A stretch of DNA of 64,000 nt from JBMOMT01 sp049324835 (GCA_049324835.1 JBMOMT010000003.1:1-64000); one strand, 5' to 3'. Counted from the stretch's first letter, positions 17,747-26,293 are shown. The notes: generated by a model not told the origin, from the sequence alone. Translations and numbers: made by a program.

Positions 17747-17801
17747 TCTAACGAATTTCTAACACAACTCTCACGCAAATCTAACCTTTCACCGGTATAA
17801 T
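17747..17801 (+). promoter_or_regulatory. Promoter B with four 11-bp TCTAAC-type direct repeats
   Basis: TCTAACGAATT (17747-17757), TCTAACACAAC (17758-17768), TCTCACGCAAA (17769-17779), TCTAACCTTTC (17780-17790), ACCGG, then the -10 box TATAAT (17796-17801). There is no -35 hexamer. The last repeat plus spacer nearly matches promoter A (CTTTC, then ACCGG against GCCGC). It lies about 80 bases before the acyl carrier protein start and back-to-back with promoter C, leaving 37 bp between the two repeat arrays. Confidence 0.85.
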
Positions 17802-17879
17802 GACGCTGGATTGCACGAACAACCATTCAATGATACAATAAGATACGCTGCAAAAGAGTCCAGCGCAGAAAGAGGCATC

Positions 17880-18125
17880 ATGTCCATTGAGAATCAGATC
17901 AAAACCTACATTCTGGAAAACTTTTTGTTCAGCGACAACGGCCACGAACTGCCGGAGGACATCTCTTTTCTGGAAGAGGGCATCGTCGACTCGACGGGTG
18001 TGTTGGAGCTGGTGATGTACGTCGAGGAGAACTTTGGCTTCGACGTCGAAGACGTCGAGATCGTGCCGGAGAATTTCGACTCTGTGGCCCGGCTTGCGGC
18101 CTTTGTGCGACGCAAGCTCGGTTGA
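17880..18125 (+). CDS. Acyl carrier protein
   Basis: 81 residues, acidic, with the four-helix ACP pattern and the phosphopantetheine attachment serine at residue 38 in GIVDSTGVLELV. Holo-ACP carries an acyl or aminoacyl group as a thioester for the next enzymes. ATG 17880 has GAAAGAGG 4 bases upstream; an upstream ATG at 17811 would add 23 residues unlike any ACP. It is the first gene of the unit with ligase, amidotransferase and NAD-synthase-like genes. It is probably a dedicated carrier for this locus, not the fatty acid synthase ACP, because no fab genes are near. Confidence 0.9.
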   Translation: MSIENQIKTYILENFLFSDNGHELPEDISFLEEGIVDSTGVLELVMYVEENFGFDVEDVEIVPENFDSVARLAAFVRRKLG

Positions 18126-18229
18126 TTGTGCCCCTATAGCCTAAACGAGGATCCGTTTCGCGGGCCATGGATGGTTCTGGCCCGCGTTGCCTGTTGGTCG
18201 GCGCCGCAGGCCGGGCAGGAGTGATGCCC

Positions 18230-19753
18230 ATGCTGGTTCAAGACTTTTTGCACAACAGCGCTCGCCTCTATCCCGATAAAACCGCGCTCGTCTGCGAGGG
18301 TCAGCGTCTGACCTATGCCCAGATCGAAGCCCAGGCCAACCGCCTGGCCCACGCGCTCGTGGATCGCGGTGTGGCGCGCGGCGACCGTGTGGCCATCTTG
18401 ATGCCCAATTCGGCAGAGGTGGTGATCGCCATCTTTGCCATTCTCAAGGCCGCCGGCGCGTTCGTCGTGATCAACCACACCACCAAACGTGATAAACTGA
18501 CCTACATCCTCAACAACTGCCGCGCCACGGCCCTCATCACGGCCGGCCGCAACGCCGATCTGGCTATCGAGCTGCACGCCGCCGTGCCTTCGCTCAAATT
18601 CTCTGTGCTTGCCGGTGAGCGGGCCGTTGCAGACGGCGCGACGTCGCTGGTATTCGACGAGCTGCTGGCCGCGTATCCCGATACCCGTCCGGCCTGCCCC
18701 ACCATCGATCAGGACATCGCCTGCCTGATCTACACCTCTGGCAGCACCGGCGATCCCAAAGGAGTCGTTTCGGGCCACAACAATGTCGTTTTTGCCTCCG
18801 GCTCGATCATCCAGTACCTGGAGAATACGCCCGACGACATTGTCATCGACGTGCTGCCGCTGTCGTTCGACTATGGCCTGTATCAGCTTTTGATGGTCTT
18901 TCGTTTTGGCGGCACACTGGTGCTGGAAAAATCCTTCGCCTTTCCGGCGGCCATCCTCAAAAAAATGGAAGAGGAGCGTGTCACCGGTTTTCCCGGCGTG
19001 CCCACCGTGTTTGCCATCCTGCTGCAGATGGATCTCGGCCCTTACGATCTGAGCCGCCTGCGTTACCTCACCAACACCGCTGCCGCGCTGCCGCCCAGTC
19101 ACATTCTGGAATTGCGAAAAAAGTTTCCCTGGGCCACACTCTACTCCATGTATGGCCTCACCGAGTGTAAACGCACCCTCTACCTGCCGCCCGATCAACT
19201 CGACCGGCGTCCCGGCTCGGTGGGGGTGGCCATCCCCGGCACCGAAGTCTGGATCGAGGATGAAGAGGGCCGTCGACTGGGGCCGGGCCAGGTGGGTGAG
19301 CTGGTCATTCGTGGCTCGCACGTCATGCGCGGCTACTGGGAAAGCCCGGCAGCCACCGCCGAGCGGTATCGTCCTGGCCCCACCCCCGGCGAACGGGTGC
19401 TCTATAGCGGCGATCTGTTCAAGATGGACGAGGCCGGTTATCTCTATTTCGTCGCCCGCAAAGACGACATCATCAAGAGCCGCGGCGAAAAGGTGGCCCC
19501 CAAAGAGGTGGAAAACGTGCTCTATGGCATCGAAGGCGTGGTAGAGGCAGCGGTCATCGGCGTGCCGCATCCTGTCCTGGGCCAGAGCATCAAGGCCTTT
19601 GTCGTCACCGATGGCGTCGAGCTGACCGAAAAAGACGTGCTGCGCCACTGCCGGGCCCATCTGGAGGATTTTATGGTGCCACAGACCGTCGAGTTTCGCG
19701 CCAGTCTACCCAAGACCAGCAGCGGCAAGATCAAAAAAACGGGGCTGAGCTGA
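18230..19753 (+). CDS. AMP-forming acyl-CoA synthetase / acyl-ACP ligase
   Basis: 507 residues of the ANL superfamily. Motifs in order: IYTSGSTGDPKGVVSGH (P-loop-like A3), YGLTECKRTLYL (A5), YSGDLFKMDEAGYLYFVARK (A7 and A8), SRGEKVAPKEVE, and the C-terminal lysine in TSSGKIKKTGL. These enzymes activate a carboxylate as an adenylate and load it onto CoA or a carrier. The gene follows the ACP gene, so loading of that ACP is a good inference. ATG 18230 is chosen because AGGAG lies 8 bases upstream; ATG 18224 is only 2 bases from that site. The stop is 1 base before the asparagine-synthase start. Confidence 0.88.
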   Translation: MLVQDFLHNSARLYPDKTALVCEGQRLTYAQIEAQANRLAHALVDRGVARGDRVAILMPNSAEVVIAIFAILKAAGAFVVINHTTKRDKLTYILNNCRATALITAGRNADLAIELHAAVPSLKFSVLAGERAVADGATSLVFDELLAAYPDTRPACPTIDQDIACLIYTSGSTGDPKGVVSGHNNVVFASGSIIQYLENTPDDIVIDVLPLSFDYGLYQLLMVFRFGGTLVLEKSFAFPAAILKKMEEERVTGFPGVPTVFAILLQMDLGPYDLSRLRYLTNTAAALPPSHILELRKKFPWATLYSMYGLTECKRTLYLPPDQLDRRPGSVGVAIPGTEVWIEDEEGRRLGPGQVGELVIRGSHVMRGYWESPAATAERYRPGPTPGERVLYSGDLFKMDEAGYLYFVARKDDIIKSRGEKVAPKEVENVLYGIEGVVEAAVIGVPHPVLGQSIKAFVVTDGVELTEKDVLRHCRAHLEDFMVPQTVEFRASLPKTSSGKIKKTGLS

Positions 19754-19754
19754 T

Positions 19755-21752
19755 ATGTGCGGCATCGTCGGTACTTACAATCTGACCAAACAACATCCCA
19801 TCGATCAGGCTCTGCTGGAGCGCATGTTGGGCCTCATCCATCATCGCGGCCCCGACGAGTTTGGCATCTACCGCGATGGGCGCATCGGCATGGGCAACGC
19901 CCGCCTGAGCATCATCGACCTCAGCACCGGCTCGCAGCCCATCGCCAACGAAGACGAGACGGTCTGGATCGTGTTCAACGGCGAGATTTTTAACTATATC
20001 GAGTTACGCCCAGGATTGGAGGCCAGGGGCCACCGCTTCACCACCACTTCTGATACCGAGGTCATCGTTCACCTTTACGAGGAATACGGCCCGCGCTGCG
20101 TGGATCATCTCAACGGCCAGTTCGCCTTTGCCATCTGGGATCGCCGCCCTCAGAGCGGCGGCGGCACGCTCTTGATGGCCCGCGACCGGGTGGGCATTCG
20201 GCCGCTCTTTTACACCCTGGTCGATGGCCAGCTCGTCTTTGGCTCCGAGATCAAGGCCCTGCTGGCCCATCCGGCAGTCAGCGCGCGGCTGGACCTGACT
20301 TCGCTGGCCCAGGTGTTTACTTTGTGGACCACGCTCGCCCCACGCACCGTCTTTGAAGGCATCCACGAGATCCCTCCTGGCCACACCCTCATCGCTCGCA
20401 GGGGTCAGATCGTGGTCGAATCGTACTGGAGCCTGAATTTCCCCCAGGACGGTCACGACGACCGCCTCTCGGACGACGAGTGGGCCGAAGGGCTGCGCGA
20501 TTTGCTGGTGGACGCCACCCAGATCCGCCTGCGGGCCGATGTGCCGGTGGGGGCCTATCTCAGCGGCGGCCTGGACTCTTCTACCATCACCGCACTCATC
20601 CGCAACTATACCAGCAATTACCTCAAGACCTTTTCCATCGCTTTTGCCGATCCGGCGTTCGACGAACGGGAGTATCAGGAGCGTATGGTGGCCTTTTTGG
20701 GCACAGATCACCGCCGCATCGAGTGCGCCGACGCCGACGTGGGCCGCGTCTTTCCCGACGTCATCTGGCACGCCGAGTGGCCCATCTTGCGCACTTCGCC
20801 GGCGCCCATGTTTATGCTCTCCGGACTGGTGCGAGAAAACCACATCAAGGTGGTGCTCACCGGCGAGGGCGCCGACGAGTTTCTGGGCGGCTATAACATT
20901 TTCAAAGAGGCCAAACTGCGTCGATTCTGGGCCCAAGACCCCGATTCGGCCCTGCGCCCGCTGCTGCTCCACCGGCTCTATCCTTACGTGCAGGGCCTGG
21001 ACGAGGGCGGGGCGTTCATGGAAGCCTTTTTCCGCAAAGGGCTGGCCCACATCGACCGGCCTGAATACTCCCATGCCGTTCGCTGGGCCAACACCGCCCC
21101 GCTGCGCCGCTTTTTCTCGCCAGAGGTTCAGGCCACGCTCGGCAGTTACGATCCTGTGACAGAGGTGGCGGCAGCGTTGGAGTGTCACCCGGCCTTTGCC
21201 CGCTGGGCGCCGCTGGCGCGGGCGCAGTACATCGAGACCACACTCTTTATGTCCGAGTACCTGCTCTCCTCGCAGGGCGATCGGATGTTGATGGCCCATT
21301 CGGTGGAGGGACGTTTTCCATTTCTGGATCACCGCGTCATCGAGTTTGCGGCTCGCATCCCGCCGCGACTCAAAATCCGGGGACTGAACGAAAAATACGT
21401 GCTCAAACGCGCCATGCGCGGCATGCTGCCGCAATCGGTTTACGCCCGCGCCAAACGACCTTACCGTGCGCCCATCCATCGTGGCTTTTTGGGCCACACC
21501 TCTCACGCCTATGTCAAAGAGCTGCTCTCGCCAGAGGCGATTACGGCCGCCGGTTATTTCCACCCTCAGGCCGTGAGCCGACTGGTCAAAAAGGCCGAGG
21601 GAGCGCATCCCTTTAGCGAGCGCGACAACATGGCCCTGGCCGGCGTGCTTTCGACCCAACTTTTGCACCGGCAATTCGTCCAGGACTTTGCAGGGCGGAT
21701 CGTTCCGGCCATCGCGCCGCTGAAACTGTGCGTCGGCCCGCTTTCGCCTTAA
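19755..21752 (+). CDS. asnB: Asparagine synthase (glutamine-hydrolysing) family amidotransferase
   Basis: 665 residues. The N-terminal class II glutaminase domain starts MCGIVGTYN with the nucleophile Cys2, followed by HRGPDEFG and FNGEIFNY. The C-terminal synthetase domain has the PP-loop YLSGGLDSSTI and later LTGEGADEFLGGYNIF. The reaction transfers glutamine ammonia to an adenylated carboxylate. In housekeeping form this makes asparagine; here the ACP/ligase neighbours make a specialised amidotransferase for a surface or secondary product equally possible. Such ACP, ligase and amidotransferase trios also occur in exosortase-linked polysaccharide loci, although no exosortase gene is in this window. 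Confidence 0.85.
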   Translation: MCGIVGTYNLTKQHPIDQALLERMLGLIHHRGPDEFGIYRDGRIGMGNARLSIIDLSTGSQPIANEDETVWIVFNGEIFNYIELRPGLEARGHRFTTTSDTEVIVHLYEEYGPRCVDHLNGQFAFAIWDRRPQSGGGTLLMARDRVGIRPLFYTLVDGQLVFGSEIKALLAHPAVSARLDLTSLAQVFTLWTTLAPRTVFEGIHEIPPGHTLIARRGQIVVESYWSLNFPQDGHDDRLSDDEWAEGLRDLLVDATQIRLRADVPVGAYLSGGLDSSTITALIRNYTSNYLKTFSIAFADPAFDEREYQERMVAFLGTDHRRIECADADVGRVFPDVIWHAEWPILRTSPAPMFMLSGLVRENHIKVVLTGEGADEFLGGYNIFKEAKLRRFWAQDPDSALRPLLLHRLYPYVQGLDEGGAFMEAFFRKGLAHIDRPEYSHAVRWANTAPLRRFFSPEVQATLGSYDPVTEVAAALECHPAFARWAPLARAQYIETTLFMSEYLLSSQGDRMLMAHSVEGRFPFLDHRVIEFAARIPPRLKIRGLNEKYVLKRAMRGMLPQSVYARAKRPYRAPIHRGFLGHTSHAYVKELLSPEAITAAGYFHPQAVSRLVKKAEGAHPFSERDNMALAGVLSTQLLHRQFVQDFAGRIVPAIAPLKLCVGPLSP

Positions 21753-21782
21753 CCGCCACACCCCCCGATGATAGGAGATACC

Positions 21783-22751
21783 ATGACCTTTCGTAAAGAC
21801 GTCCTCAACATCGATCCGGCCGCTGTCACCGAACAACTCGTCGCCAATCTGCGCCGCGACGTGCGCCAGACCCTGCATCGCTCCGGGGCAGTGGTGGGCA
21901 TCAGCGGCGGCGTGGATTCGTCGGTGGTATTGGCATTGTGCGTGCGCGCCTTTGGCCCCCAGCGGGTGGTGGGAGTGATGATGCCGGAAAAAGACTCCAG
22001 CGCCGATTCGCTGGTGCTGGCCCGCAAACTGGCGAATCATTTTGGCATCGAGACGGTCGTCGAGGACATGACCGGCGCGCTGGTGGGTTACGGTTGTTAC
22101 ACCCGCCGCGACGAGGCCATCCGGCGCGTCTTTCCAGAGTACGATCCCAGCTACAAGGCCAAGATCACCCTGCCCGGTGACGTGCTCGACAGCGACGCCC
22201 TCAATGTCTTTTACCTGACCATTATCTCACCAGAGGGTGAGCAAAAATCGCAGCGGCTCAACCTGCGCGATTATCTCCAGATCGTGGCCGCCTCCAATTT
22301 TAAACAGCGCAGTCGCATGACCATGCTTTACTTTCACGCCGAGGCGCGCAATTACGCCGTGATCGGCACACCCAACAAAAACGAACACGATCAGGGCTTT
22401 TTCGTCAAGTGGGGCGATGGCGGTTACGACATTGCGCCGGTGCGCCATCTTTTCAAGACCCAGATCTATCAACTGGCCGCCCACCTGGACGTGCCGCAGG
22501 ACATCCGGCAGGCCATTCCCACCACCGATACCTATTCGGCGCACAGCTCGCAGGAAGAGTTTTTCTTCCGGCTGCCCTTCGAGGTGATGGACCTGCTGTG
22601 GTATGCCCTGGAGCACCACGTATCGGCGGCCGAGGCGGCGCAGGTGATGGGCCTCACCGAAGAGCAGGTGCAACGCGCCTGGGCCGACATCAGCCGCAAA
22701 CAGCGCACCACCCAATACCTGCGCACCCTGCCCATCGAGTATGGCCTCTGA
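21783..22751 (+). CDS. nadE: NAD synthase family amide ligase (NadE-like)
   Basis: 322 residues from ATG 21783, with AGGAG 6 bases upstream. The PP-loop GISGGVDSSVVLAL lies near residue 40, and VIGTPNKNEHDQGFFVKWGDGG is the deamido-NAD and ammonia pocket region of NadE. It has no glutaminase domain, so it would use free ammonia. It is longer than the usual 270-residue enzyme, with extra residues around CYTRRDEAIRRVFPEYD. It may be the cell's NAD synthase or a paralogue serving the ACP pathway. The unit ends with a strong terminator 33 bases downstream. Confidence 0.8.
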   Translation: MTFRKDVLNIDPAAVTEQLVANLRRDVRQTLHRSGAVVGISGGVDSSVVLALCVRAFGPQRVVGVMMPEKDSSADSLVLARKLANHFGIETVVEDMTGALVGYGCYTRRDEAIRRVFPEYDPSYKAKITLPGDVLDSDALNVFYLTIISPEGEQKSQRLNLRDYLQIVAASNFKQRSRMTMLYFHAEARNYAVIGTPNKNEHDQGFFVKWGDGGYDIAPVRHLFKTQIYQLAAHLDVPQDIRQAIPTTDTYSAHSSQEEFFFRLPFEVMDLLWYALEHHVSAAEAAQVMGLTEEQVQRAWADISRKQRTTQYLRTLPIEYGL

Positions 22752-22784
22752 GTTCCTCAGCTCTGTCTGGCATCGCAACTGGAC

Positions 22785-22833
22785 AGCGTGAAACGCATGG
22801 CCGGTCAACTGCTGCTGGCGTTTCACGCTTTTT
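22785..22833 (+). terminator. Rho-independent terminator after the NadE-like gene
   Basis: A perfect 12-bp stem AGCGTGAAACGC (22785-22796) pairs with GCGTTTCACGCT (22818-22829) across a 21-base loop and is followed by a T run. It ends the plus-strand unit that begins at promoter B. Confidence 0.85.
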
Positions 22834-22898
22834 GTTGTCACGTCGCCGGGTTGAGCCGGCCTATTGGGTGGTTCACGCGTGAATGGCGGCTTGTCTCT

Positions 22899-22926
22899 TT
22901 GCCCTGTGGCACAATTATGGTATACT
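22899..22926 (+). promoter_or_regulatory. Putative promoter of the LCP gene
   Basis: TTGCCC (22899-22904) and TATACT (22921-22926) are separated by 16 bases, about 50 bases before the LCP start and after the terminator of the previous unit. Confidence 0.55.
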
Positions 22927-22976
22927 AGGGGCGGCTGGTAGGTTCTCGTTGGCCGGCGAGCATCGACCAAAAGAGC

Positions 22977-24668
22977 GTGAGGCTTGTTGTCGTGACCAAG
23001 GGCGAGAGACTGATCCTCACCAGCGTGGTGGTGGTCAACATTGTAATCTATCTGGTTGTGATCTATTTGGCCTGGGATGCACTGCCGCGGCAGTCGCTGG
23101 TTCAAGAGGTGGTGGTTGGTTATTTCCCCTCCGATCCGCCCGTGGTAGTCGCCGATGCATCCGCCGCGGGTTCGCCCGTTCCAGCGCTTCTAACCACGCC
23201 TGCCGCCACCCCCACCGCCAGCCCCACGGCCACGCTGCCACCTTCGGCGCTGGCCTGCCCGCCCCCGCTGGGCTGGGGAGCCTACTTTGTCCAGGCCGGC
23301 GATACCCTCTTTTCCATCGCTCGCGCTTATGACCTGAGCGTCGATGACGTCAGGCTGACCAACTGTCTGAGCGGCGATCTGATCCAGGTGGGGCAGATCC
23401 TGTTTCTGCCGCTGCCCACTCCCACCGCCACCGCCACTGCCACACCGACCCCCATCCCCGGTGCGTCGCCCACGCCAACCTCGCCGCCTACCCCCACACC
23501 CACCCCCACCGATCCGCCGCTGCCGGCGTCGGCGCCCACCCCTGCCGCCCCACTGACGATGGACCCCGACGCGGTCAACATTGTGCTGTTGGGCACCGAT
23601 GTTCACACGCCGGGCAGCGCCTGGCGCACCGATACCATCATCCTGGTCACGGTCAACCCACGCCTCAAAACGGCCGGCATGATCTCTATTCCTCGTGACC
23701 TGTGGGTTTATATTCCCACCAACGGTTACAACCGCATCAACACCGCCGACTTTTACGGCGAGTACCGTCAGTATCCCGGCGGCGGCGAGGCGCTGGTCAA
23801 ACGCACCATCCTGCACAACCTGGGCGTGCCGGTACACTATTACCTGCGCGGCGATTTTAACGCCCTCATCGCGCTCATCGATACGCTGGGCGGCGTCGAC
23901 GTGGCGGTCGACTGCCCCCTGGAAGACATTTTCCCCGATCCCTCGTCGCCTGATGGTCTCTATACCCTCACCCTCGATGCCGGTATCCAGCGCCTGGATG
24001 GCAAGGCAGCCCTGTTTTACGCCCGTTCACGCCTCAGCACCAGCGACTTTGATCGCAGCCGGCGGCAACAAAAGGTGCTGCGCGCCCTGTGGGACAAAGC
24101 CCTGCAACTGGATATTTTGCCCAAGGTCCCCGAGCTTTGGAAGACGTTCAACAGCGCCGTGCAGACCGATCTTTCGCTGACCGACGTCCTCTCGTTGGCT
24201 GCCATCGCCGTGCAGTTGGAGCCGCAGAACATCAAAGGCCGCTTTGTGGGCCGCGATCAGGTGCAGAGTTGGGTCACACCCCAGGGGGCGCAGGTGCTCC
24301 TGCCCAAACCGGTCGAGATGCAGGCGGCGCTGGTCGAGTTTTTTGCTCCGCCGCTGAACGAGGTGAGCGCGCTCACTGCCGAAGGAGCGCGGGTGGTGGT
24401 GCGCAACGGCACCAATCGGGCAGGACTGGCCGCGCTGGCCGCCGACCGCCTGCGCTGGGAGGGGGTGTTGGAGGTGACCACCACCGACGCCGAACGTCAG
24501 GATTATACCCAGACCGAATTGGCCGTTTACGCCGATAGACCTCTCACCGAAACACTGCTGCGCGAGTTGTTCCGCATCCCACCGGAGCGTGTGGCGCGCG
24601 CGTCGGGCCAGGCCGAGGCCGATTTTATCTTGACGCTGGGCTACGATTACAATCCCTGCCGGCGCTGA
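22977..24668 (+). CDS. LytR-CpsA-Psr (LCP) family protein with LysM domain
   Basis: 563 residues. An N-terminal membrane anchor (about residues 12-34) leads to an extracellular part. A LysM-like domain at about 105-145 (GWGAYFVQAGDTLFSIARAY) should bind peptidoglycan. Pro/Thr-rich linkers surround it. The LCP catalytic domain (about 200-390) has LGTDVHTPGSAWRTDTIIL, MISIPRDLWVYIP and NRINTADFYGE, including the Arg/Asp residues that bind polyprenyl pyrophosphate. A C-terminal LytR_C-like segment contains VVVRNGTNRAGLAALAADRL. LCP enzymes attach secondary polymers to peptidoglycan, which fits the glycan genes before it. Start GTG 22977 is uncertain; GTG 22992 is an alternative. The pairing of LysM with LCP suggests a thick cell wall. 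Confidence 0.88.
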   Translation: MRLVVVTKGERLILTSVVVVNIVIYLVVIYLAWDALPRQSLVQEVVVGYFPSDPPVVVADASAAGSPVPALLTTPAATPTASPTATLPPSALACPPPLGWGAYFVQAGDTLFSIARAYDLSVDDVRLTNCLSGDLIQVGQILFLPLPTPTATATATPTPIPGASPTPTSPPTPTPTPTDPPLPASAPTPAAPLTMDPDAVNIVLLGTDVHTPGSAWRTDTIILVTVNPRLKTAGMISIPRDLWVYIPTNGYNRINTADFYGEYRQYPGGGEALVKRTILHNLGVPVHYYLRGDFNALIALIDTLGGVDVAVDCPLEDIFPDPSSPDGLYTLTLDAGIQRLDGKAALFYARSRLSTSDFDRSRRQQKVLRALWDKALQLDILPKVPELWKTFNSAVQTDLSLTDVLSLAAIAVQLEPQNIKGRFVGRDQVQSWVTPQGAQVLLPKPVEMQAALVEFFAPPLNEVSALTAEGARVVVRNGTNRAGLAALAADRLRWEGVLEVTTTDAERQDYTQTELAVYADRPLTETLLRELFRIPPERVARASGQAEADFILTLGYDYNPCRR

Positions 24669-24669
24669 A

Positions 24670-24705
24670 CAAAAAAACGGCTGCTCGTTCGAGCAGCCGT
24701 TTGAA
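24670..24705. terminator. Bidirectional terminator between LCP and bactofilin genes
   Basis: Stem ACGGCTGCTCG pairs with CGAGCAGCCGT (24677-24700) with a tiny loop. Seven A bases precede it, giving a strong T run for minus-strand transcripts of bactofilin; only TTT follows on the plus side. Confidence 0.85.
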
Positions 24706-24723
24706 TCGTGCGTGGCTTGAGGC

Positions 24724-25197
24724 TCATGCCTCTTCGTCTTCCACGATCTCCCCTTCGAGCGGTTCGGGGTCGATAGCGGGCGCGTTTTTCTGTTTTTTGG
24801 GGGCCTCGAGCATCGGAGGCAGCATGTCGGTGTGCATGTGAACCTGGCCGCTCAGAAATCCCCCGTCGTCCAGCGTGAACGAGTTCACCGTCAGATCGCC
24901 CCAGATTTTGCCCGTCTCTAACACCTCCACGCGATTGGCGTTGATATCGCCCTTGACCGCCCCGGCCACCGAGACGTTGTAAGCCTTGATGTTGGCCAGG
25001 ATCTTGGCCTGCTCGCCGATGACCAGATTACCGGCGGTTTCGATGCTGCCTTCGAAAATGCCGTCGATGCGAATGCTGCCGTCGGCCTGAATCGTGCCTC
25101 GAAAGTTGGCCGTAGGGCCAATCACCGTCTCGATTTTGGTTGCCGCCGGGGGTGGCTCAACTTTCACCTTGGATGGTTCGCTGCTTTTGCGGAACAC
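24724..25197 (-). CDS. Bactofilin (polymer-forming cytoskeletal protein)
   Basis: 157 residues. The central DUF583 beta-helix core runs from about 22 to 125: VIGPTANFRGTIQADGSIRI, DGIFEGSIETAGNLVIGEQA and VAGAVKGDINANRVEV, with the regular glycine and hydrophobic spacing of bactofilins. Charged flexible tails flank it, as usual. Bactofilins polymerise without nucleotide and organise cell shape or wall-synthesis enzymes. The GTG start at 25197 has AAGGAGG 8 bases upstream and its own strong promoter. Its convergent neighbour is the LCP wall-polymer gene. Confidence 0.92.
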   Translation of the reverse strand: MFRKSSEPSKVKVEPPPAATKIETVIGPTANFRGTIQADGSIRIDGIFEGSIETAGNLVIGEQAKILANIKAYNVSVAGAVKGDINANRVEVLETGKIWGDLTVNSFTLDDGGFLSGQVHMHTDMLPPMLEAPKKQKNAPAIDPEPLEGEIVEDEEA

Positions 25198-25230
25198 CGT
25201 TCGTGCCTCCTTGGGAATCTGCGTGCCAGA

Positions 25231-25259
25231 ATGATACTCGCTCTGGCTGTCTTTGTCAA
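25231..25259 (-). promoter_or_regulatory. Bactofilin promoter
   Basis: On the minus strand TTGACA (25259-25254), a 17-base spacer and TATCAT (25236-25231) form a near-consensus promoter 34 bases before the GTG start. The TTGACA-17-TATCAT form also occurs before the ilv operon and hrcA. Confidence 0.85.
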
Positions 25260-25266
25260 AACGCGC

Positions 25267-25776
25267 TCACGACGGAGCGTGACGCCGCCGGGCCACCTCG
25301 ATGGCCTCCATCTCTTCTTCGGTCAGGGGATGGGTGGATTTCCAGCTCAGCAGCGGTTTGGCATAGACGCGGGTGGTTTCCGGTCGATGCAGACTGCTGA
25401 GCACCAGACCATCGCCGTGGGCATCGGCCAGAGCGATGGCGAAACTCTGATCGCCGCCGGTATCGCGGAAGGGGTTGTACCGCACCAGACCCACCCACTG
25501 GACGCTGTGCCCCAGCGCGCGCTCCAGTTCGTGGGCCAGCTTTTCCAGTGTATCCACGCGCTCCAACGCGCCTCGCACCCGGCGAACGTGATCTTCGAGC
25601 ATCTCTTGCAAACTGCCGCCCGATGTATCGGCCATCAGCCGCTCGTAGCGCCGTTCGACGTGCCGCAGTCGCCGCCAGAGAAAGACGATCATGCCCAGCA
25701 GCGCAACCATCACCACCGCCGTCTCGAGCCAGAGAACCGCTGCGTTGACCTGATACCATGCCCTGATATAGTCCAC
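25267..25776 (-). CDS. DUF4446 family membrane protein
   Basis: 169 residues from GTG 25776, with GGAGAGG 5 bases upstream. One N-terminal transmembrane helix (about residues 12-34, LWLETAVVMVALLGMIVFLW) is followed by a coiled region with many Arg and Glu, then the conserved C-terminal block: VRYNPFRDTGGDQSFAIALA, GDGLVLSSLHRPETTRVYAK and LTEEEMEAI. This block is diagnostic of DUF4446, a family of unknown function common in Gram-positive-type bacteria. The GTG lies 2 bases after the stop of the deacylase gene, so they are coupled. Longer readings run into that gene. Confidence 0.85.
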   Translation of the reverse strand: MDYIRAWYQVNAAVLWLETAVVMVALLGMIVFLWRRLRHVERRYERLMADTSGGSLQEMLEDHVRRVRGALERVDTLEKLAHELERALGHSVQWVGLVRYNPFRDTGGDQSFAIALADAHGDGLVLSSLHRPETTRVYAKPLLSWKSTHPLTEEEMEAIEVARRRHAPS

Positions 25777-25778
25777 TT

Positions 25779-26216
25779 TTACCTCTCCAGGATCAGCGTG
25801 ACCGGACCGTCGTTGTGGATCTCGACCTGCATGGCCGCGCCAAAGACGCCACTCTCCACCGGCAGCCCCTCGGCGCGTAGATGCGCCGCAAAACACGCCA
25901 CCAACGGCTCGGCTACTTTTGGCGGCGCGGCGTCGGTAAAACTGGGCCGGCGCCCCTTGCGCGCGTCACCGTACAACGTAAACTGGGAAACCACCAACGC
26001 CGCTCCGCCCACGTCTTGCAGCGACAGGTTGAATTTGCCCTCGTCGTCGGCAAAGATGCGCAGACTGGCGATCTTGTGCGCCAGCCACTCGGCCTCGGCC
26101 TCGGTATCGCCGTTCCGGACGCCCACCAAGATTGTCAATCCCCGCCCGATGCAGCCCACCACCTGGCCTTCCACTGTTACCGCTGCCCGGCTCACCCGTT
26201 GTACTACTGCCCGCAC
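25779..26216 (-). CDS. dtd: D-aminoacyl-tRNA deacylase
   Basis: 145 residues, the usual length. Key motifs are ALVVSQFTLYGDARKGRRPS near residue 75 and the C-terminal HNDGPVTL containing the cross-subunit NxGPxT proofreading loop. The enzyme hydrolyses D-amino acids wrongly attached to tRNA and acts as a cytoplasmic dimer. ATG 26216 lies about 36 bases from the predicted transcription start of a consensus promoter. It forms a two-gene unit with the DUF4446 gene. Confidence 0.95.
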   Translation of the reverse strand: MRAVVQRVSRAAVTVEGQVVGCIGRGLTILVGVRNGDTEAEAEWLAHKIASLRIFADDEGKFNLSLQDVGGAALVVSQFTLYGDARKGRRPSFTDAAPPKVAEPLVACFAAHLRAEGLPVESGVFGAAMQVEIHNDGPVTLILER

Positions 26217-26258
26217 GGCGTTGCCTCCTCTTTGCGGCTGCTTCCAGACCGCGGCTAG

Positions 26259-26286
26259 ATTATAGCGCGGCCCGCGCGATTGTCAA
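26259..26286 (-). promoter_or_regulatory. Consensus promoter for dtd
   Basis: Minus strand: TTGACA (26286-26281), a 16-base GC-rich spacer, TATAAT (26264-26259). Both hexamers are perfect. It is back-to-back with the recN promoter, whose -35 begins 8 bases away. Confidence 0.9.
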
Positions 26287-26293
26287 GCTCTGC

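Noticed and set aside
18134..22040. Minus-strand long frames opposite the ligase, AsnB and NadE-like genes
   Set aside because: The plus-strand proteins carry full catalytic motifs; the opposite frames carry none.
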